Origin: G965197675 sp965197675
GTDB taxonomy: Bacteria > Chloroflexota > Dehalococcoidia > Plut-88900
Length of the DNA stretch: 64,000 bases
Direction: 5' to 3'
Assembly: GCA_965197675.1 (NCBI GenBank)
Contig: OZ240221.1
Span: 2,046,001 to 2,110,000 of the forward strand
This document shows positions 33,652 to 42,071 of this stretch, in pieces. A program made the position numbers and the translations under genes. Each line of letters begins with the position of its first letter. Positions within the stretch are counted from its first letter, which is position 1. Under the pieces are notes generated by a model, which made no database searches, was not told where the DNA came from, and saw only the letters and a list, made by a program, of their open reading frames with translations.

Positions 33652-35205
33652 TCAGGCTTCAACTTCCACGATGGGCTGAGCGAGAATCCAGAGGCTCAAC
33701 ATCGTGTAGCCCACCATTAGCGCCAGCATGGGGTACTGGCTGCGCAGGGCCAACTGGTGATTACGAAAGAGTCGAAGAGCTGCTACGTGAGCTATGTACA
33801 CGGCGACGACGTGTCCAACGACGATAGTCACTATAGAGACGAACCATATAGCTCTGGCATTTACAGCTGCTATGTTCACCTGATAGTCAGCGCTGCCGAA
33901 AAGGTCCCATCCGAAACCAAAGGGATCGGATGCCAGGGGAATGATTAGCTGTCCCTGAATGATTAGGAACGAGAAGAAGTGGGCTAGGTGGTATGCCAAA
34001 GCAATGGGTATCAGCGAATACACCATCACCCTTGCCACTTCTCCGGGTCGATGGTCGGTCTTGGAGAACCGAGCAGCCAGAGCGGCAATGGGAAGGAAGA
34101 TCAGAGGGAACATCAATACGAACCATATAAGGCCAGCTGTCTGGGCACCGGTAAATGCCTGCCCTCCCAGGAAGGATAAGTAAGAGTACATATCGTCGAG
34201 GATGGACCCCCAGGTGGAAGTGGCGGTGAATCCATCGAAGCTGACGGTTGCCAGCATCAACAACACGAAAGCTACGTGGGATACGGACACCCTTTCGTTT
34301 CGCAGCAGCCCTGCTGCGAAGGGTCTCAGGTTCCACTCTCGTTGGTCGAGCTGCGCCTTCTGAAAGCATTCGTGGCAGTCTATGCATTGCTCGTTTAGAT
34401 CTAGACAGTCTGAAGGGCAGGCTTTGCACAAGTCTACGGAATGCACTCTAACCTCTGTAGGCGAAAACCGCGACAGGAACCCGAAAATCAATGAGAATGC
34501 CTCTCCATGACGGAGCCACGCATGTTTCCCGAACACGAACATGCCCGCCCAAGCGGCCCCTGAGTACATGAGGACCAGGACGCTGAGATTTCTGGGTCCG
34601 GCGGAGTCGGGGTAGACGTTCTCCACCCAAGCGAAGGTTGCGAAGAGTATCACTCCAGGCCAAATACCCAGCTTCTCCGGGTAGGGCAGAGCCAAGGACA
34701 GTTGTTTCTTCTGACTTAGCAGTCCGTACAGTCCCTCGACCCAGCCGTAGAGGATCTTCCAGGGATTGATCAGAGACCAAATGTTACCGATAAGTGCAGA
34801 TACATACGCTGCACCTACCCACCAGATCACCCATATCATGGTCGGAGTCAGATTTCTGGATGGGATTTGTTCACCGAAGAGGCCTGTGATTATCACCAAG
34901 ATGAATAGGGAGGCCGAGATCAGCTTTATCAGAAACAGGATAGAAGAGTGGCTAGCCCACCGGCCGAGACGCAACTGTAGAAGATTGTATCTAGCGTATC
35001 CGTGCAGACCGGGAGAGCTGCGCACGAACACGCCGATGACTACGAAGGAGAGAGCAACGGCTGCACCAGCACCGGCAATGTACAGCCACAGGGGCACGGG
35101 AAGGTCGTACCTGGGGCCGAATCCGTGGGCATGAACAGGAGATATGTTTGCCAGAACCCCAATGAGGACCAGCGCTGTCACGATAAACACCGGCCGTATA
35201 TGCAC
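33652..35205 (-). CDS. Cys-rich polytopic membrane protein (fenitrothion-hydrolase-annotated family)
   Basis: A 517-residue protein with a signal-like N-terminus (residues 1-27) followed by HGFGPRYDLPVPLWLYIAGA and about 11-12 membrane helices. Homologues with this HG...RxDLP start are often annotated as fenitrothion hydrolase, a name I give from memory and with caution. Between helices, at about 34360-34440, lies a soluble loop with six cysteines (CKACPSDC, CIDCHEC), a pattern that could bind Fe-S or zinc. It follows a cupredoxin-like lipoprotein on the same strand, 26 bases away. GTG start behind AAGGAG. Its role may be in metal or electron transfer at the membrane. Confidence 0.7.
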   Translation of the reverse strand: MHIRPVFIVTALVLIGVLANISPVHAHGFGPRYDLPVPLWLYIAGAGAAVALSFVVIGVFVRSSPGLHGYARYNLLQLRLGRWASHSSILFLIKLISASLFILVIITGLFGEQIPSRNLTPTMIWVIWWVGAAYVSALIGNIWSLINPWKILYGWVEGLYGLLSQKKQLSLALPYPEKLGIWPGVILFATFAWVENVYPDSAGPRNLSVLVLMYSGAAWAGMFVFGKHAWLRHGEAFSLIFGFLSRFSPTEVRVHSVDLCKACPSDCLDLNEQCIDCHECFQKAQLDQREWNLRPFAAGLLRNERVSVSHVAFVLLMLATVSFDGFTATSTWGSILDDMYSYLSFLGGQAFTGAQTAGLIWFVLMFPLIFLPIAALAARFSKTDHRPGEVARVMVYSLIPIALAYHLAHFFSFLIIQGQLIIPLASDPFGFGWDLFGSADYQVNIAAVNARAIWFVSIVTIVVGHVVAVYIAHVAALRLFRNHQLALRSQYPMLALMVGYTMLSLWILAQPIVEVEA

Positions 35206-35231
35206 AGTGAACTCCTTCCGCCTCCAGAAGG

Positions 35232-36023
35232 CTAGCGAGGATTCACCTCCAAGAACATGAGGCCTACGTCTTCTGTCTGCTCATCATGGCTGTGGCGATC
35301 TTCACTCATCTGCTCATCATCACTGGAGGTCTCCAGCGTAACTGTGGTCATGGCACTGATTGGATATTCACAATGACTGTTATCGGTAAGGGTTACCATG
35401 AGAGTATGCTCTCCCGGCTCCGTTGCGGACACCAGAGCTTCGGGCACCAGATACATGCCTTGCAACTTACCATTCAAATACAAATGCCAATGGCCAACCG
35501 GGAATCCCGTAGTCCCAGGCTCTGTGCCAATTTCAAAGTTCTCCACCTCTACAGCCACGCGCAAGATTCCAGGCTGGTCCATAGGAGTAACACTGAGACT
35601 CACTTCCGGGGTGGGAGAGTCTGGGGACAGCACTGCATTACAGTCTCCCTCGCTATTTCCATGTTCGTCTTGGTGATCAGTTCCCACAGAATAATGGCCT
35701 TCGATGGGATACCTGCCCTCGGCGTTGGCCACAAACTCGATCACTCCGACCTCTCCAGGCGTGATATCCTTAAGAAGCTCATAGCCGTGGACGTGAACCT
35801 CCACCGGCTCGTCCGATGACCATCTCATAACGACGGTATCGTCCTTCTTGACATCTATGACGGAGTCTCCGACCACCTCTCTGTCCTTGATCTCCAGGTC
35901 GAAGGTGAGCGTTTCGGGTTCACCGCCGCCACTGCAAGAAACCATCAGAAGAACACTGGTCGACAAAGCTAAGATAGTCAGAAAAGAGAGCTTTCCCCTC
36001 ACCATCTCCTTGTCCAAGCTCAT
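35232..36023 (-). CDS. Cupredoxin-like lipoprotein
   Basis: About 263 residues. Signal peptide and lipobox (LLMVSC, Cys30) predict lipidation and export. The first domain (VGDSVIDVKKDDTVVMRWSS, EVHVHGYELLKDITPGEV, GRYPIEGHYSVG) resembles a cupredoxin-like fold with possible His ligands but no clear Cys/Met set, so copper binding is doubtful. The second domain (LRVAVEVENFEIG, GHWHLYLNGKLQGMYL, GEHTLMVTLTDN) looks like an Ig- or DUF-type beta domain. The tail is His/Asp/Glu-rich. ATG 36023 is preferred; the longer frame to 36080 lacks an SD. It heads the operon with the Cys-rich membrane protein. Confidence 0.7.
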   Translation of the reverse strand: MSLDKEMVRGKLSFLTILALSTSVLLMVSCSGGGEPETLTFDLEIKDREVVGDSVIDVKKDDTVVMRWSSDEPVEVHVHGYELLKDITPGEVGVIEFVANAEGRYPIEGHYSVGTDHQDEHGNSEGDCNAVLSPDSPTPEVSLSVTPMDQPGILRVAVEVENFEIGTEPGTTGFPVGHWHLYLNGKLQGMYLVPEALVSATEPGEHTLMVTLTDNSHCEYPISAMTTVTLETSSDDEQMSEDRHSHDEQTEDVGLMFLEVNPR

Positions 36024-36827
36024 TGATTTAAACCCTATGTGAATAATATCACGCAATCTACGACACAACAATCTGGACATCCCTAAACTTTGAGTGGTTA
36101 CTTCATAGAAAACGGATGCTAAACGGTAATGTTAGCGATGGCAAAATGGACGTCCTCTGAGTGTGGTCCCACCCACCAAACCTATGCAACCGCTTCAGAT
36201 GATACTTCAAGGTGGTATGGAATGTGTGCTCTGACCTGTCCGGTGATAGACTGGATAAGTCAGCCGGCCAGCGGCTTCTGATTACCTCCTAGTTCACGCC
36301 TCACTCTATGGTGATGCGCAGAAGCTGGACGCCAGTTCCTTGGGAGTAAGCTTCTGGTTCGAGAAGCGCCTTTACAAATCCCGGGCGAATGTCCATCGAT
36401 GTCAACTCAAAGATTCATCAATAGAGAACACGGTCAGACCTTCCAGAGGCCTTGTTAACTGGAGTGCGTGGAGTTGGTGTGATTAAAGCAACGGCGGCTA
36501 TGACATTTTCGTGAAGGGCGAGCAGGACCGAGGTTTCTCACAATTCTCTCACAACAGTATCGGGTATAATCACAAAGGTGTCACTGCACTCTTTTAGTTT
36601 AAAGCTGGATGAAGGGTTTTTCGTGTGCGTGGGCCAGAGATATATCTCTGTATGCATAAGCTGTGCCGCCGGGTGAGAAGTCCGGCATTCTTGTCCAGGT
36701 TTTTTGGCTCCTGCCGTCATTGGCACTATCATAGTCTTTGCAGTAAGCTAGGTGTAGGGGTAACATATTCAATTCGGTAGCCTGGATTTTTCTCCCTCAA
36801 TAGCCAGACGAGTCAGAGAAGGTGGAT
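36024..36827. other. Long gene-free stretch with a 16-bp palindrome
   Basis: About 800 bases between divergent genes with no credible ORF. A perfect 16-base palindrome, CAGAGATATATCTCTG, lies at 36635-36650. A weak promoter candidate (TTTGCA, 18 bases, TAACAT at about 36763-36768) may serve the universal stress gene. None of the dispersed repeat families is recognised here. Confidence 0.4.
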
Positions 36828-37280
36828 ATGAAATCAGTTATAGTTCCCCTAGACGGCTCTTCCATCGCCGAGCAGGTATTGCCCCACGTCGTGGACATGG
36901 CTAAGGCGCTGAGCTTGAAGATAGTGTTGGTTCGTGTCTCTCGACCGTTGGGAGATTACTATCACTACCCGGCTTTGGCAGATGTGGGAGCTTTACGAGA
37001 TCTCTCCAAGGAAGACCATCGACAGGCGGCGGGATATTTGAGTCGGACTGCCGACCAGCTTCACAGTCAAGGCGTGTCCTCTGTAGATGAACAGGTGTTA
37101 GAGGGTGACGTAGCCTCAGCAATTGTGGACTACGCCCAGGAAGTCCCGGACAGCATGATAGCAATGACCACTCACGGCCGCTCTGGGGTAGGCCGATGGT
37201 TCATGGGTAGTGTCGCCGACAAGATTATCCGAGGGGCCGCGATTCCGGTGTTTCTGATACGAGCACAAGGAGACCAATAG
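36828..37280 (+). CDS. Universal stress protein (UspA family)
   Basis: A 150-residue single-domain UspA protein: VIVPLDGSSIAEQVLPHVVD at the N-terminus and the ATP-binding motif MTTHGRSGVGRWFMGSVADK near the C-terminus (G-2x-G-9x-G-S/T type). It probably binds ATP and acts as a stress sensor or chaperone-like factor. ATG 36828, spaced correctly from AGAAGG, is preferred over GTG 36822. It stands alone. Confidence 0.92.
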   Translation: MKSVIVPLDGSSIAEQVLPHVVDMAKALSLKIVLVRVSRPLGDYYHYPALADVGALRDLSKEDHRQAAGYLSRTADQLHSQGVSSVDEQVLEGDVASAIVDYAQEVPDSMIAMTTHGRSGVGRWFMGSVADKIIRGAAIPVFLIRAQGDQ

Positions 37281-37281
37281 A

Positions 37282-37400
37282 ACCTAGATTCTCCACCTAA
37301 ATTAAGCAATAAATACCTCGTTGGCGCCTAGTGCAAAGCAGGCTATGATGGTTCGTGTAGAGGAGAAACTATCACCAACGAGGTGCATTTATTATGAAGT
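37282..37400. repeat. Family-D MITE-like element with inverted arms
   Basis: Starts CCTAGATTCTCCACCTAAAT. Arms ACCTCGTTGG (37315-37324) and CCAACGAGGT (37375-37384) are perfectly complementary, with flanking TAAAT/ATTTA, and enclose 50 bases. Left-arm text recurs at 12061-12120 and 63704-63751. Confidence 0.6.
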
Positions 37401-37460
37401 AAGGACTGCTGCTATTCCGTACTTTGAGCCTGCTTCACTATGGCATACGCCTTGTTCCCA

Positions 37461-37610
37461 CTCGCCCACCCAGGTGAGTTTTGGGTCTGGGAGCACATCC
37501 TCTAGCTGACGGTAGACAGGCCCACACCCCCTGCCAGAGGGATCCGTGCCTGCCTACGGCATGTAGGCCTCTAGACTCCCTCTGTGTGGACTTTCGGCAC
37601 ATGGTCATTT
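37461..37610. repeat. Family-B dispersed repeat, copy 4
   Basis: CTCGCCCACCCAGGTGAGTT, GGGAGCACATCCTCTAGCTG, GGTAGACAGGCCCACACCCC, CTGCCAGAGGGAT and CTCTAGACTCCCTCTGTGTG. No gene lies in 37281-37787. Confidence 0.6.
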
Positions 37611-37787
37611 CGGTGGGAGATTTGGGTAGAATCGACTTGAGGGGTAGGTGTGCTCTGGCACTTGACGTATGGCCTTAGTTTGAATCGGGTCAGTAGATGA
37701 TCATAGCTAAAACCGCTGGGCGGCGGGCGCAGGCTACGGAATAGGTCAGCTTATCTAGGCTGTTTCATGAGTTTCAATCAACGCCGC

Positions 37788-38516
37788 CTACAGTTTGAGC
37801 ACCTTGAAAGGTACTGCATACTCGCAGTCAAGCCTAGCGCCAACCTCAGCTGCTCCCCAAGTAAGGAAGGTCTCAGCATCGAAACCTCCCGACAGGTTTT
37901 CCAAGTAGGCTTTGTGCTCCTGAAGCGAGGCGATGCCGGTTTCAATGAAGTCTGTTACATCCACTCCGTGAGTGGCGTTGGGGGAGTAGGACACGAAGAT
38001 CATTTGAACCCCATTCCATGGCTCCAGTCCCTCCTCCGTCAGCTCTGGGAATATCCAACGATTTCCCGCATCCCGAGAAGCATCCAGCACAGCCAAGCCC
38101 ACCCAGCGATGGTCTGCCATGTTGAGCTTTTCTCCATCCCACGTATCGTGATAGTTTCCCGTTAGCAGAATATCAGGTTTGTGTCTACGTATGGCCCTGC
38201 TTATGTCCCTTCGCATGGGCAATCCGTACTCTATACAGCCGTCTTTGTGGTCCAGGAACTCGACCGTCTCGACGCCTACCACTTTCGCACTGCGAATCTC
38301 CTCTTCTTCTCGGATGCGCCCCGTCTCTTCCGGTTGCAGGGAATCGATACCCGCCTCTCCCCTGGTGACCATGAGGTAGACTACTTCTTTACCCTGGGAC
38401 GTCCATCGAGCTATGGCGCTCGATGCTCCGAACTCGAGGTCGTCAGGATGAGCGGCGATGGCCAGAGCCTTACTCCAGCTCTCGGGCAGAGTTTCAAGCT
38501 TGGCTTGTTCGACCAT
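37788..38516 (-). CDS. PIG-L family deacetylase
   Basis: A 242-residue LmbE/PIG-L-type zinc deacetylase. The metal and catalytic motif AHPDD is at residues 22-26, followed by DLEFGASSAIARW; a second conserved element, NMADHRWVG, supplies the distal His. Family members deacetylate GlcNAc-linked lipids, mycothiol/bacillithiol precursors or chitooligosaccharides; which applies here is unknown. It follows two D-threonine-aldolase-like genes on the same strand with an 8-base gap, so one operon. Confidence 0.9.
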   Translation of the reverse strand: MVEQAKLETLPESWSKALAIAAHPDDLEFGASSAIARWTSQGKEVVYLMVTRGEAGIDSLQPEETGRIREEEEIRSAKVVGVETVEFLDHKDGCIEYGLPMRRDISRAIRRHKPDILLTGNYHDTWDGEKLNMADHRWVGLAVLDASRDAGNRWIFPELTEEGLEPWNGVQMIFVSYSPNATHGVDVTDFIETGIASLQEHKAYLENLSGGFDAETFLTWGAAEVGARLDCEYAVPFKVLKL

Positions 38517-38524
38517 TTATCAGT

Positions 38525-39625
38525 CTAGTGGAAGCAGCCTCGTCCAGGAATGTCCCAGACCGTCTCGACTACACCGTTGCGTACTCCGATGAACTGGTCC
38601 CATCGGTTAACCAGAGAGTCTTCGTGACCGCTTATGAGCAGGAACTTATCTCCTATTTCCAATTGGCTTCCGTTGCCCACTCGAAGAACTATGTGTTCCT
38701 CATACAGCCCGTCCACAGTTACACCTGGCATGCCCTCTACCTTGGGTAGCACGCCCTTTAATGAGGCTATGGCCCTGCTACCTGCGTCGCCCACCGCAAT
38801 ACCTGGACGAGGGGTGCTGATAACCGTGCCGAGCACCTTGGCCGCTATCTGAAAGTCGGTCATGTAATCGTAGTCGTGGGACATGAGGGCGTAGGTTCCG
38901 CCCTCCACCTCGGTAATTCCTGGTATGGTGGTAGCCACATCGTATGTCCAACTCTCACCTGTGGAGACCACTTCCACCGGGATACCCGCGGCTTCGATAG
39001 CGTCTCTGACATCGAGACACATCTGGATGTACCTGCGTCCTTCAATGAAGCGAGTCTCTCTATCGGGCTTGCCAGGCAACGTCTGATGGCTCATAACACC
39101 CCTAAAGGCGATGTTGGGAAGCCTTACTGCCTCCTTGGCGAGATCTACTCCCTGTTGTACATCCCTGATGCCCGCCCTTCCCATAGAGGTATCTACCTCA
39201 ATCAAGACTCCAATAACAACGTCATGGTGCTGGGCTATATCAGATAGGTCCTTCAGGTTCTGCGAGTTGTCTATAGCAACTTTGACGTCGGCCCGCTTGG
39301 CCAGCGCGCAAAGCCTTTCGATCTTGTCCCTGGTTACTATCTGGTTGGGAATGAATACGTCGTTGATGCCTCCCTGAACCATAACCTCGGCCTCGGCCAC
39401 TTTGGCCGCACATACCCCGCCAACCGTTCCACCAGCCTGGATTTGCAGATGCTCTACAGCAGGACTCTTGATGTTCTTGCAGTGGGGCCTCATCTTCACC
39501 TGGGTGTCACGATACGTATCAGCGACTAGATCTATATTGTGCTCGAACGCATCCAGGTCCACCAAGAGACACGGAGTATCCAATTCAGTTATATGGGTTC
39601 CTATCGAAGGGTGGTAGCTCTCCAT
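38525..39625 (-). CDS. D-threonine-aldolase-like fold-type III PLP enzyme
   Basis: About 366 residues. Alanine-racemase-fold family that includes D-threonine aldolase and D-serine dehydratase. The N-terminal TPCLLVDLDAFEHNIDLVAD and the motif VKMRPHCKNIKSP, with the expected Schiff-base Lys in RPHCK, are present, as are IGVLIEVDTSMGRAG, VSTGESWTYD and the C-terminal EEHIVLRVG. It should cleave or dehydrate a D-3-hydroxyamino acid. The SD AAAGGAG selects ATG 39625 over the longer frame. A paralogue lies immediately upstream. Confidence 0.88.
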   Translation of the reverse strand: MESYHPSIGTHITELDTPCLLVDLDAFEHNIDLVADTYRDTQVKMRPHCKNIKSPAVEHLQIQAGGTVGGVCAAKVAEAEVMVQGGINDVFIPNQIVTRDKIERLCALAKRADVKVAIDNSQNLKDLSDIAQHHDVVIGVLIEVDTSMGRAGIRDVQQGVDLAKEAVRLPNIAFRGVMSHQTLPGKPDRETRFIEGRRYIQMCLDVRDAIEAAGIPVEVVSTGESWTYDVATTIPGITEVEGGTYALMSHDYDYMTDFQIAAKVLGTVISTPRPGIAVGDAGSRAIASLKGVLPKVEGMPGVTVDGLYEEHIVLRVGNGSQLEIGDKFLLISGHEDSLVNRWDQFIGVRNGVVETVWDIPGRGCFH

Positions 39626-39641
39626 CTGCTTACTCCTTTCT

Positions 39642-40751
39642 CTAGCGATAGCGCCCTCTGGCAGCCACCTCATACATGGCTTCCAGTTTGCCGTTTCGCA
39701 CCGCGTGAATATAGTCGTGAAGATTAGCGCACGTGCCTGCCTCCCACGGAATGAGCCATATTTTGCTGCCGAGATCGAGACTAATGCTGGATTGGACCTC
39801 GGTTATCAGAGTCCCGTGCTCTGCACTGAGTCCAGCCATGGACAACCCAGGAATACCAGCTACTACTGGTAAGCTGGGGTCTGCGGCGATGCACTTGTGT
39901 CCGGCATCGACGATGAATCGACCAGGCTCGGGGCAACTAACCACCGTGGCCATTACCTTGGCGGCAGGGCGTAGTTCTGCTCGATACGGTTGGTAACGAG
40001 CATCCATGAGAGCATAGGAACCTGCCGGCACCTCGGTGACGCCGTCTATCTCTCCCACCACGTCATAGTTGTGAGTACCTCCGACGCTTACTATGCGCAC
40101 GTCCATGCCAGCCTTTTGGATCATCTCTCGGGTATCGAGGACCTTCTGGACACATTGCTTAGACTCCGCAGTTAGCTGATCCTTATCCTCTGTCAGGATG
40201 GCGCCCTCGTATGTCATCAGCCCCGCAAATTCCAGATTGGACGCCTTGTTTATGGCACGAGCCAACTCGACTGATGGAGATCCTGGCTCTGTCCCGCATC
40301 TGTTCAGTCGAGTGTTGACGTCCACTACCACATTTAGGTTGACTCTCTGAGCAGTTGCAGCCTGCGATAGATCCGTCACGTTCTCAGGGTTATCGGCAGC
40401 CAGAGTAATGTTGGCGCGGCGGGCCAAGCTGCACAGACGGTTGATCTTCGGGGCGCTAACTACCTCGTTGGCGATGAAGAAATCGGTAAAGCCTTTGTCG
40501 AAAAACGCTTCAGCCTCTCCGACAGTATATACACCAATGCCTGCTGTAGCACCTTCAGAGTCTAGCTGCTTGCGAGCAATGTCGGGACATCTGTGAGACT
40601 CGACAAAGGGACGCAACTTTGACTTACGTTGACGGAAGAAAGAGTGAACGGTCTCTATGTTCTGCTCCAGTGTCGAAATATCTGCCACTAGTGCAGGAGT
40701 GTCTAGCTCTTCGACTGGGGTGTCCAGCGGTTTAAGGATGGGAAGTTCCAC
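39642..40751 (-). CDS. D-threonine-aldolase-like paralogue lacking the PLP lysine
   Basis: A 369-residue paralogue of the next gene, aligned throughout (LDTPALVADISTLEQNIETV, VDVNTRLNRCG, VSVGGTHNYD, EHGTLI). Where the neighbour has RPHCKNIKSP this protein has RPFVESHRCP: the expected PLP Lys is Glu, the adjacent His is Phe, and the second Lys is Arg. The rest of the barrel is well kept, so loss of PLP attachment looks specific. It may be a non-catalytic or heteromeric partner, or act without PLP. A GTG start behind GGAG is used; it is separated by only 16 bases from the catalytic-type paralogue. Confidence 0.85.
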   Translation of the reverse strand: MELPILKPLDTPVEELDTPALVADISTLEQNIETVHSFFRQRKSKLRPFVESHRCPDIARKQLDSEGATAGIGVYTVGEAEAFFDKGFTDFFIANEVVSAPKINRLCSLARRANITLAADNPENVTDLSQAATAQRVNLNVVVDVNTRLNRCGTEPGSPSVELARAINKASNLEFAGLMTYEGAILTEDKDQLTAESKQCVQKVLDTREMIQKAGMDVRIVSVGGTHNYDVVGEIDGVTEVPAGSYALMDARYQPYRAELRPAAKVMATVVSCPEPGRFIVDAGHKCIAADPSLPVVAGIPGLSMAGLSAEHGTLITEVQSSISLDLGSKIWLIPWEAGTCANLHDYIHAVRNGKLEAMYEVAARGRYR

Positions 40752-40826
40752 ATCTGTCTCCGGGAAGCAAGCAGCAGAATAGCATACTTGATTCGGGCTG
40801 TCTATGTATGGTACTCGTCCAGTAGA

Positions 40827-40960
40827 TCAGTGACACTTTGCCTCTTTCTCTGAGTTGTGATGCTGCTGGAGGAACTGAAGTGGAGTAAGGTAGCTAAAGC
40901 CTGGTGGGTATGCAACGTGTCGTATACCTGTCCCCACTCTCTTAGACCACATAAGTCTGA
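40827..40960 (-). pseudogene. Decayed transposase/integrase C-terminal fragment
   Basis: The minus strand ends in FSYLTPLQFLQQHHNSEKEA then KCH and a stop, like the C-terminus of IS3/IS481-type integrases (normally RPHQALGYLTPxEFL). The part upstream (GTGIRHVAYPPG) still resembles a decayed YNxxRPHQALG. No catalytic core, start or terminal repeats remain in 40752-41092. A relic; the family assignment is approximate. Confidence 0.45.
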
Positions 40961-41092
40961 GTCGGCCTTCTCTACTCAGATGGTGATGTCTGTCTAACTT
41001 CTTTGATCCCAGGTATCCTGCTCCGATTAGCTGCATGATGACACCATTCTACGTGTCACCTATCACTCTGAACGAGATCAATGTGCGAGTGG

Positions 41093-41122
41093 CTGACACC
41101 ATGGATCTATGCGACTTATAAT
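41093..41122 (+). promoter_or_regulatory. Sigma70-type promoter for the 2H phosphoesterase gene
   Basis: CTGACA (41093-41098), an 18-base spacer and a perfect TATAAT (41117-41122), 42 bases before the ATG at 41165. Confidence 0.65.
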
Positions 41123-41164
41123 AAAGGGTAGGGTGTTATCAGCTAGTTATGAGGAGAAGCTGCA

Positions 41165-41707
41165 ATGTATGGGATTGTAACTATAGTTGAGGACGAGTGG
41201 GGAGACCTGGTAAGAAAGATGTGGAGTGACTTGAAGTCGTCGCAGGGGTCTGAGGCCGTAGAGGGTTTCAGTCTACCTCACTTTACCTATCACGTAGCCG
41301 ACGACTACGACATGGCAACGGTGGAGAGGCTATTGAAAAAACTGGCCTCCAATACCCAAGGGTTCGCTGTGCCCAGCGGAGGGTTGGGTATTTATCCTGG
41401 AGACGAAGGCATCTTGTACATAAACATGGTGCGCAGCCCCGATCTTACCCGACTGCAAGATGCCCTTTGGGATGAAACTACAAAAGCCGGCACTAACGTG
41501 GTGAGGCTGTATCATAGAGATCGGTGGCTGCCTCACGTAACCATAGCTAATTACCGGAAAGCTATGAATGAATTGCCCCAGCTTGCAGCCACATTTGAGA
41601 CAGCGAGAGTGCCCCGCAAAATTCCTGTAAACAACCTAGCTATCATCGAAGAGGTCAGCACAGGACATGAAGTTTGCTTTCGGGTCGAGCTACAGAATCA
41701 AGTATAG
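41165..41707 (+). CDS. 2H phosphoesterase (2'-5' RNA ligase-like)
   Basis: A 180-residue member of the LigT/2H superfamily. The two defining HxTx motifs are present: HFTY with His39 and HVTI with His124, in a compact two-lobe layout. Such proteins hydrolyse 2',3'-cyclic or other nucleotide phosphodiesters. An SD (GAGGAG) precedes ATG by eight bases. The next gene follows after 19 bases and is probably co-transcribed. Confidence 0.85.
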   Translation: MYGIVTIVEDEWGDLVRKMWSDLKSSQGSEAVEGFSLPHFTYHVADDYDMATVERLLKKLASNTQGFAVPSGGLGIYPGDEGILYINMVRSPDLTRLQDALWDETTKAGTNVVRLYHRDRWLPHVTIANYRKAMNELPQLAATFETARVPRKIPVNNLAIIEEVSTGHEVCFRVELQNQV

Positions 41708-41726
41708 AGATGGAGGGTAACCTGTC

Positions 41727-42071
41727 ATGTTCATCATGGTGGAAGTGGAGGAGTCGGAGAACTGCCCGCTAACGTTGACCAAAAGCTTCAATGCAATCGA
41801 GGCTCCAAAACGCATATCTCTAGTCGAGACCCTCGGTCAGAATGGCGAAGAGGGGGTATTTCAGATAACGGGTTGGTCGCCCATAGGATCTATTCCCGCA
41901 TACGCCGTACTGGTGGAAGATTCGGGTGATGGGATAGCCCTCCTCGTGTACGGCGGTGAAGAGGGCATCAGGCTTAAGCTCCAGGATTCACCTGAAGGCT
42001 GGGATCTAGAGAACAGTGAACAATGGGGAGATGCTCTGCTGCTTCTACACAAAGATACTCGAGTAGAGTGA
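41727..42071 (+). CDS. Hypothetical protein (114 aa)
   Basis: Not recognised. An acidic, strand-rich sequence (MFIMVEVEESENCPLTLTKS, FQITGWSPIGSIPAYAVLVE, GIALLVYGGEEGIRLKL) with no membrane helix or metal motif. Supported by a GGAGG SD (41711-41715), spacing from the 2H phosphoesterase gene and clean codon pattern. Its stop lies one base before the end of the convergent membrane-protein gene. Confidence 0.65.
   Translation: MFIMVEVEESENCPLTLTKSFNAIEAPKRISLVETLGQNGEEGVFQITGWSPIGSIPAYAVLVEDSGDGIALLVYGGEEGIRLKLQDSPEGWDLENSEQWGDALLLLHKDTRVE

Noticed and set aside
15861..37610. CRISPR array as an explanation of the repeated words
   Set aside because: Copies are kilobases apart, longer than CRISPR repeats, not regularly spaced, and no cas gene is present.
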